Source of the DNA: Jimgerdemannia flammicorona
Taxonomy: Eukaryota > Mucoromycota > Endogonomycetes > Endogonales > Endogonaceae
Assembly (NCBI GenBank): GCA_003990745.1
Contig: RBNI01006827.1
Span: forward strand, 1 to 10,937
Direction: 5' to 3'
DNA length: 10,937 bases
Shown in pieces: positions 7,218 through 10,937 of the stretch. Under the pieces are notes generated by a model that saw nothing but the letters and a program-made list of their open reading frames with translations, was not told where the DNA came from and did no database searches. Numbering within the stretch: the stretch's first letter is position 1; every line of letters starts with the position of its first letter. Made by a program: the position numbers and the translations under genes.

Positions 7218-8257
7218 AAAATAAATCTTCAATCATCTGAAACAAGTTGCTTCAGCTGACTGAAAAAAAAAGGACACATACCACAGCAAACTCCAGCACA
7301 TGCTGGATCATTGTAAATGTTGAGTTCCAATGTGTACAGACATCCAATATAAGCTCTTTTGGGGCTAAACTGATTGCCTTACACTGCATAGTGAATTTGT
7401 CTTATTGTTGTGGAGATGATCGGACCAACACAACCAGGTTGCACAGCTTGGAAATTATACTCAGGGCCCCTCCTCTCTCAGATGTTTTGTCTATATGCAT
7501 AAGATAGTTCTGAACAGCAAGGTTCAGTACATGGGCCTAGCATCACACACAGCAGCTTTCTGTACTGAAGGCCATATTTTCCTATTTGAGGCTGGCTGCT
7601 AAAACTTGAAAAATGTTGAGTTGTTTGTGGCATTGTCCATCATAATAGTCAAAATCTGTACTTGAAATATTTGATTGGCGAATTTATGCAAAAATAAATA
7701 ACCAATAAAATCTGGTTTGGTTTAGGACCTCTCTCAAAACACTGACCTAATAGTAAGCCCCCCTTTTTTATCTTAGTAGTGATTCCAAGCTCTTGGATAT
7801 AACTAATAAAAGCATCTGCAATGTTGTCTTCAGAATGAGGGCCAGCAAGTTTCATGAAGTCAAGGGTGAGAGATTTAAGCTGCCAATTGAGATCAATTCA
7901 ATGACCAGTAATGCCCAGAAATGAGCTCTTTTATATAATTCAGCTTGCAAAGGTTACGGTGCTGCTCTTATTTTATCTGAAGTGTCTGGCAGAGATTGTC
8001 GTGCTCCTTCCTATAGGCCTCCAGGATATCTTTGTAAATAGTATCAGTACTTGGCAAATATAAATCATGCTTGAGGAGGCCAAAGATGCTATGCAATTGA
8101 TCACTCTCGATGGTTGTGAATGGCTGGTCTGTATACACAATCTAGCAAATGAGCTGATTTTGAAATTCTGCTGAAGAGTATGGCTAAATAATTTTGATTA
8201 AACAGCATTATTAGTACAGAAATGGTCAGGCAATCAGATAAATATACTCACCATAGC

Positions 8258-8402
8258 TTAGATGTCAATTTTATTTGTCTCTATGTTCTTTTTGATTTTG
8301 TCAGAGTACTTGTCTTTTATATGTCGATTTATGTTCGAAGTTGTACCCCCAAGCATTTTGAACTTCTGGCTGGTGCAGTTCATGGGGGTGGATGAAACAA
8401 TA
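8258..8402 (-). other. BED-type zinc finger remnant of the hAT transposase
   Basis: On the minus strand the exon from about 8383 reads MNCTSQKFKMLGGTTSNINR, then HIKDKYSD, and ends at a TAA (8258-8260). The GGTTSNI.RHI.DK pattern is that of BED fingers, which bind the transposon ends. Of the expected two Cys and two His or Cys only one Cys and one His remain; the last ligand is Tyr (HIKDKY), a one-base change from His. It would not bind zinc normally. Confidence 0.7.
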
Positions 8403-8844
8403 TCATGTGTGTGTCAAAACAAATAAAAAGTATCAATAGGTATGTCTTAATTTTTTACCTGTAATAATTACAAATAGATTGGAGAGCCCCTGAACCCCTT
8501 GCTCTCTTTGCTACTACTAAATATAATAACATCATTAGTAATGATATTATCCTACTAATTGATATATATGAAATATGTGAAATATATAAAACAGATGATT
8601 CAAAGATATTCTGACCTCTGGTCTTAATGATAGTAATGAAGACAAAGTCTCCAGAGTTCTGAATATTCTGCTCTAAGTTCTTTGTACAACTATTAAAATT
8701 ATTCCAGCATTCTGATCTTATATAACCAATTGTATAGACACTCAAATTTGTACTTACAATCTGAAGTTTTCTGTGTTCAAATATCTTATTTGGTTATTGA
8801 AATCTATATTTATTTTTATAACTTAGTAACCATTAAATTATATT
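8403..8844. other. AT-rich stretch with no gene recognised
   Basis: This is low-GC sequence without any CpG. A 96-codon open frame runs on the minus strand at 8455-8745 directly upstream of the hAT BED remnant, but it matches nothing I know and has AT-driven composition. It could be a transposase N-terminal extension or chance. No terminal inverted repeat of the hAT element could be identified here. Confidence 0.5.
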
Positions 8845-8955
8845 TTGTATAAATATCCTTCTCATTTTCTTTGAAATAAAGTCAGTATTCAAATACTCAG
8901 TATTAAAATACTCAAGTATTCAAGTACTTAACTACTAAAGAGCACAAAAGTTACA
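8845..8955 (+). repeat. LTR-like relic (TATA, poly(A) signal and 3' end resembling the downstream LTR)
   Basis: TTGTATAAATATCC at 8845-8858 is identical to 9446-9459 in the LTR below. It is followed at a similar distance (30 versus 28 bases) by AATAAA (8875), and GTTACA (8950-8955) resembles the LTR's TGTTACA end. The part between is shorter (110 versus 152 bases) and rich in AATACT/AGTATT repeats. The 5' border is not visible. It may be an old solo LTR or the remains of a related element. Confidence 0.4.
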
Positions 8956-9194
8956 GTCCTCTACTCAACTCTATGCAAGTAAATCCAAGAGATAATAAAA
9001 CAGTTTAAAGATAAGAAGTTTGAGGACTCTAAGATCTTAGAAAGATACTCCAATAGAACTTATTTATAAGAAACTTGTAGTTGATCTAAGAGATACACCT
9101 TAAAGAAAATCTGACATACTTAAAGAACCCAGTGTCCACTATATGATATTGTATAAATAGTGACTGTTTATTAACTAGCCAAATTTATTACAAA
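8956..9194. other. AT-rich, CpG-free stretch, no gene recognised
   Basis: Lysine-rich reading such as EIIKQFKDKKFEDSKILERY on the plus strand near 8990-9050 could be a gag-like remnant after the LTR relic, but it soon meets stops. Another TTGTATAAATA occurs at 9149. Nothing firmer is visible. Confidence 0.4.
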
Positions 9195-9448
9195 TGTAAC
9201 ATTCTAGCATAGTTTATTTCTTTTCTCTGTCTTTCTTGAATATTCTATAACCTTCTGGCACTTTCCGCATACTTAGAAATCTCCTTCTTGGTGCCGAGCA
9301 TTAACTAGTACTTATTTAGCTAGTCACTGAATGTCCTGGAAACTTGTAGAACTTTATTTATCATCATTTGTCATCTTTGCCAAGAACTTTTCTCTTGGCA
9401 TTTTCCTTTGATTTCTCAGATCCTTCCGGATCCTTCTTTCAGATCTTG

Positions 9449-9456
9449 TATAAATA
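9449..9456 (+). promoter_or_regulatory. LTR TATA box
   Basis: TATAAATA in the LTR, about 150 bp before its 3' end, with a poly(A) signal 25 bp downstream. It probably drives the genomic transcript of the element. Confidence 0.6.
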
Positions 9457-9473
9457 TCCCCTTTGTTCTCATG

Positions 9474-9479
9474 AATAAA
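9474..9479 (+). terminator. LTR polyadenylation signal
   Basis: AATAAA inside the LTR, downstream of the TATA box. In the 3' LTR copy it would direct polyadenylation. Confidence 0.5.
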
Positions 9480-9600
9480 GCTTCAGAATATTTTCTCCCA
9501 GAAATCCTTCGAGAACACTTGAACCCTTAGTATCTCTTCGAGCTACTTAGGATTACCAGAACTAGTCGCTTCCTCAAATAGAAACTAGAACTGTTACACT

Positions 9601-9612
9601 TGGTAGCAGTGG
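9601..9612 (+). promoter_or_regulatory. tRNA primer-binding site
   Basis: TGGTAGCAGTGG begins two bases after the LTR end. The TGG start pairs with the CCA end of a tRNA, and TGGTAGCAG fits a tRNA 3' end ...CTGCTACCA, often initiator methionine; the exact tRNA cannot be decided without the host's tRNA genes. Confidence 0.75.
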
Positions 9613-9666
9613 TGAAGTTACACCTAGCCTTATCAAGACACCTCTCAAGATATCAGTCACAACACT

Positions 9667-10725
9667 ATGGAGGACAACAGGTGGAACCCTTCATACAGTA
9701 CCTATGGTCCAGGCAATGCTTCATATAATCAGCAAGAAGAAGAGGAATAGCAAAACCTGACTCAGTCAAATGGGGCCATCAAGAGTCTTTTGCAGAATGC
9801 ACTAGCTCAGATTGCCCAACTTCAAGAACATATAGAAAGAAAGGAAAGCAAGGCCTCTGCTCATACCTCTGCACCTCTACTGATATCAATACATCCAACA
9901 GCAGTCACTATCAAGCCTCAGAAGCCCAACACCTTTGATGGTCAAAGAGGAGGACTGTCTACTGATGCCTGGCTTTTCCAATTGGAGCAATATGGAGAGC
10001 TGACCAATTTGAAAGAAGCAACATTAGTCTAATTTGCCACCACACTCCTCCAAGGGAATGCTGCAATCTGGTGGCGAAATCATGTCCAGAATACCAGATT
10101 CTCTGGCTGAATCAAGACCTGGGGTGAATTCTCTGATGCCATTCAAGGCCAATTCAAACCAGTCAACAGCACTAAGGCCACATGAGACCGTCTGGCAAAT
10201 GTCAAGCAACTCAAGTCTGTGCAAGTATACAATGCACAATTCCTGTCAATCCTGCTAGAATTACCACATGTCACTGAAGATGAGAAGGTCGACAAGTACA
10301 TCTGAGGCCTGAAAGGTCAAACCTGAGTTTGTGTCGAACTAGAAGAACCCAAGGACCTAGATATAGTGATGAAAATTGCTGATAGGTTTGATGTCATCAC
10401 CTATGGTCACTGCTTTGAACAGAAGAGACCACCTTTCAACAACAACAATAACCACAGAAGGGAGGAACCCAAAGTCAGAACTGTTGGACCTGCCCCCATG
10501 GACCTAGACACTATTGATAAGAACAAGAAAGGCAAGCTTACACTCGAGGAAAAGGAGCGCCTCAAGAAGGCTGGAGCCTGCTTCTTTTGCCATCAGCCTG
10601 GCCACATTGCAACCAAATGTCTCAAGAAAACCACTGAACCAAAGAGGATTCTGGTCCTGTCCAAAGATACTCAAGGTCAACCAGTTGAACAAGAAGTTGT
10701 ACTCAATTTCATGCGAGTCAACCCC
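9667..10725 (+). pseudogene. Ty3/Gypsy gag (capsid-nucleocapsid) with six in-frame stops
   Basis: Gag forms the virus-like particle and packages element RNA. ATG 9667 is the first in frame after the leader and starts MEDNRWNPSYSTYG. A short coiled-coil-like stretch (AQIAQLQEHIERKESK) precedes the capsid region, which is recognised by PNTFDGQRGG..DAWLFQLE, then AAIWWRNH, TWGEFSDAIQGQF, DRLANVKQL and VYNAQFLSILLELP: the retrotransposon-gag pattern. A basic/Asn-rich linker and PAPMDLDTI lead to a CCHC knuckle. Stops are at 9748 (TAG), 10030 (TAA), 10108, 10183, 10303 and 10324 (all TGA). No frameshift is seen, and gag continues without a stop into the dUTPase, so gag and pol are probably one frame here. 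The stops make it non-functional, or dependent on another copy. Confidence 0.88.
10579..10620 (+). other. CCHC zinc knuckle of gag nucleocapsid
   Basis: The residues CFFCHQPGHIATKC follow the C-x2-C-x4-H-x4-C pattern exactly, with all four zinc ligands intact. It binds element RNA. Confidence 0.95.
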
Positions 10726-10755
10726 AAGGCCCAGATCCCTCAAGCACAGTCAGAA

Positions 10756-10937
10756 GGAGCCATTGGTTTGGACCTTCAAGCAGTACAACAAGTCACCATT
10801 CCAGCACACAAGAGAAGGCTCATTCCAACTGGCCTTTCAGTCGAAATCCCCAAGGAACATTATGCAAGAATTGTACCAAGATCTGGCCTCAGCTTCAAGC
10901 ACTCATTGGATGTTGGTGCTAGAGTCATTGACCCTGA
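10756..10937 (+). pseudogene. dUTPase domain of retrotransposon 2, cut by the window end
   Basis: This domain follows the zinc knuckle by about 45 residues with no protease between. Motif 1 is GAIGLDLQA (10756), then IPTGLSVEIP and the intact motif 2 PRSGLSFKHSLDVGA. The start of motif 3, RVIDP, is cut at 10937. There are no stops in the visible part. Because motif 2 is canonical here and decayed in the copy at 398-757, this subfamily looks more recently functional. It is labelled pseudogene because the shared gag-pol frame has upstream stops. Confidence 0.9.

Larger units (their letters stand above)
6100..8402 (-). pseudogene. hAT-family DNA transposase, degenerate, intron-containing
   Basis: Read on the minus strand this is a hAT (Ac/hobo-type) transposase. 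From N to C: a BED-finger remnant (8258-8383); FQNQLICWIVYTDQPF and YKDILEAYRKE (about 8175-7990); the RNase H-like core with FLGITGH, a stop, then IDLNWQLKSL (about 7920-7860), LAGPHSEDNIADAFISYIQE and MDNATNNSTFF (about 7650); AHVLNLAVQNYL and LDVCTHWNSTFTMI (about 7345-7300); WAKALGESEWDILRNVV; SPDQRDAMEVALSKLRKYYS (about 6865-6805); and the dimerisation domain at 6100-6300. Introns are inferred at 7013-7092 (GTAAGT donor, phase 0), about 7234-7278 (GTATGT to TTTCAG) and about 6300-6390. At least six in-frame stops lie in conserved blocks. No 8-bp target duplication or matching terminal inverted repeats were found. Confidence 0.9.
9195..9598 (+). repeat. 5' long terminal repeat
   Basis: The borders TGTAACA (9195) and TGTTACA (ending 9598) form a perfect 7-bp inverted repeat with the TG..CA ends of LTRs. 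A TATA box TATAAATA (9449-9456) and a poly(A) signal AATAAA (9474-9479) lie in the expected order for U3-R-U5. Its CpG sites (9266 onward) contrast with the CpG-free DNA upstream. The 3' LTR is outside the window, so the borders are inferred from structure. Confidence 0.8.
9195..10937 (+). mobile_element. 5' part of a second, younger Ty3/Gypsy element with LTR, gag and dUTPase
   Basis: The element starts with a 404-bp LTR, a primer-binding site two bases after it, then gag with a CCHC knuckle running straight into dUTPase in one frame up to the window end. It keeps CpG sites throughout and has no frameshift in about 1270 bp of coding sequence, but carries six in-frame stops. It is related to the relic at 1-2608 by the same dUTPase placement, yet the two dUTPases differ at many positions, so they belong to different subfamilies. 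The protease, RT, RNase H, integrase and 3' LTR would lie beyond the window. Confidence 0.9.

Noticed and set aside
6977..7507. Plus-strand open frames at 6977-7219 and 7247-7507
   Set aside because: They lie opposite clear hAT transposase blocks on the minus strand and have no recognisable content.
8455..8745. 96-codon minus-strand open frame as a gene
   Set aside because: AT-driven composition, no motif, no splice or start support; kept only as a note in the AT-rich region.
326..10326. Reassigned stop codons (ciliate-like code) because TAA/TAG often fall at Gln and TGA at Trp or Arg positions
   Set aside because: TAG also replaces conserved Trp (1787 and the pair before 2444), frameshifts and deletions are present in the old element, and the candidate gene has no internal stops. 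Mutational decay explains this better.

Overview
The window looks like a transposon-rich, gene-poor stretch of a filamentous fungal nuclear genome. Two different Ty3/Gypsy-type polyprotein relics carry a dUTPase domain, a feature I know from basidiomycete and other fungal elements. An intron-bearing hAT transposase relic sits between them, and the inferred introns are short (about 45-230 bp). Placement in Basidiomycota is only a guess; no rRNA, tRNA or conserved housekeeping gene is present to fix the taxon.

Layout. (1) 1-2608, + strand: an old Ty3/Gypsy relic with dUTPase, reverse transcriptase, RNase H and the start of integrase. It has many stops and contains no CpG from 117 to 2866. (2) 2621-2941: a palindrome, an inverted/direct array of a TGATCCAGAT motif, and a duplicated pyrimidine-rich unit. 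(3) about 3011-5025, + strand: an unrecognised candidate gene. Four blocks (3356-3526, 3758-4087, 4229-4483, 4615-5025) join in phase 0 at GT..AG borders into 388 codons without a stop; the 5' end is unresolved. (4) 5023-5975: three tandem-repeat arrays, the largest an alternating two-unit minisatellite whose core has dyad symmetry. (5) 6100-8402, - strand: a degenerate hAT transposase from BED-finger remnant to dimerisation domain, with introns. (6) 8403-9194: AT-rich, CpG-free sequence with an LTR-like relic. (7) 9195-10937, + strand: the 5' end of a second, younger dUTPase-bearing Ty3/Gypsy element, with an LTR, primer-binding site, gag with a CCHC knuckle, and a dUTPase cut off by the window end.

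The mobile elements do not work together; they are nested or adjacent insertions of different ages. CpG returns inside the young LTR after a 928-bp CpG-free stretch. The old element's stops are mostly TAG/TAA and the young element's mostly TGA, which suggests different mutational histories. The most novel-looking items are the unrecognised spliced gene and the alternating minisatellite. The dUTPase elements are the best-supported biology.
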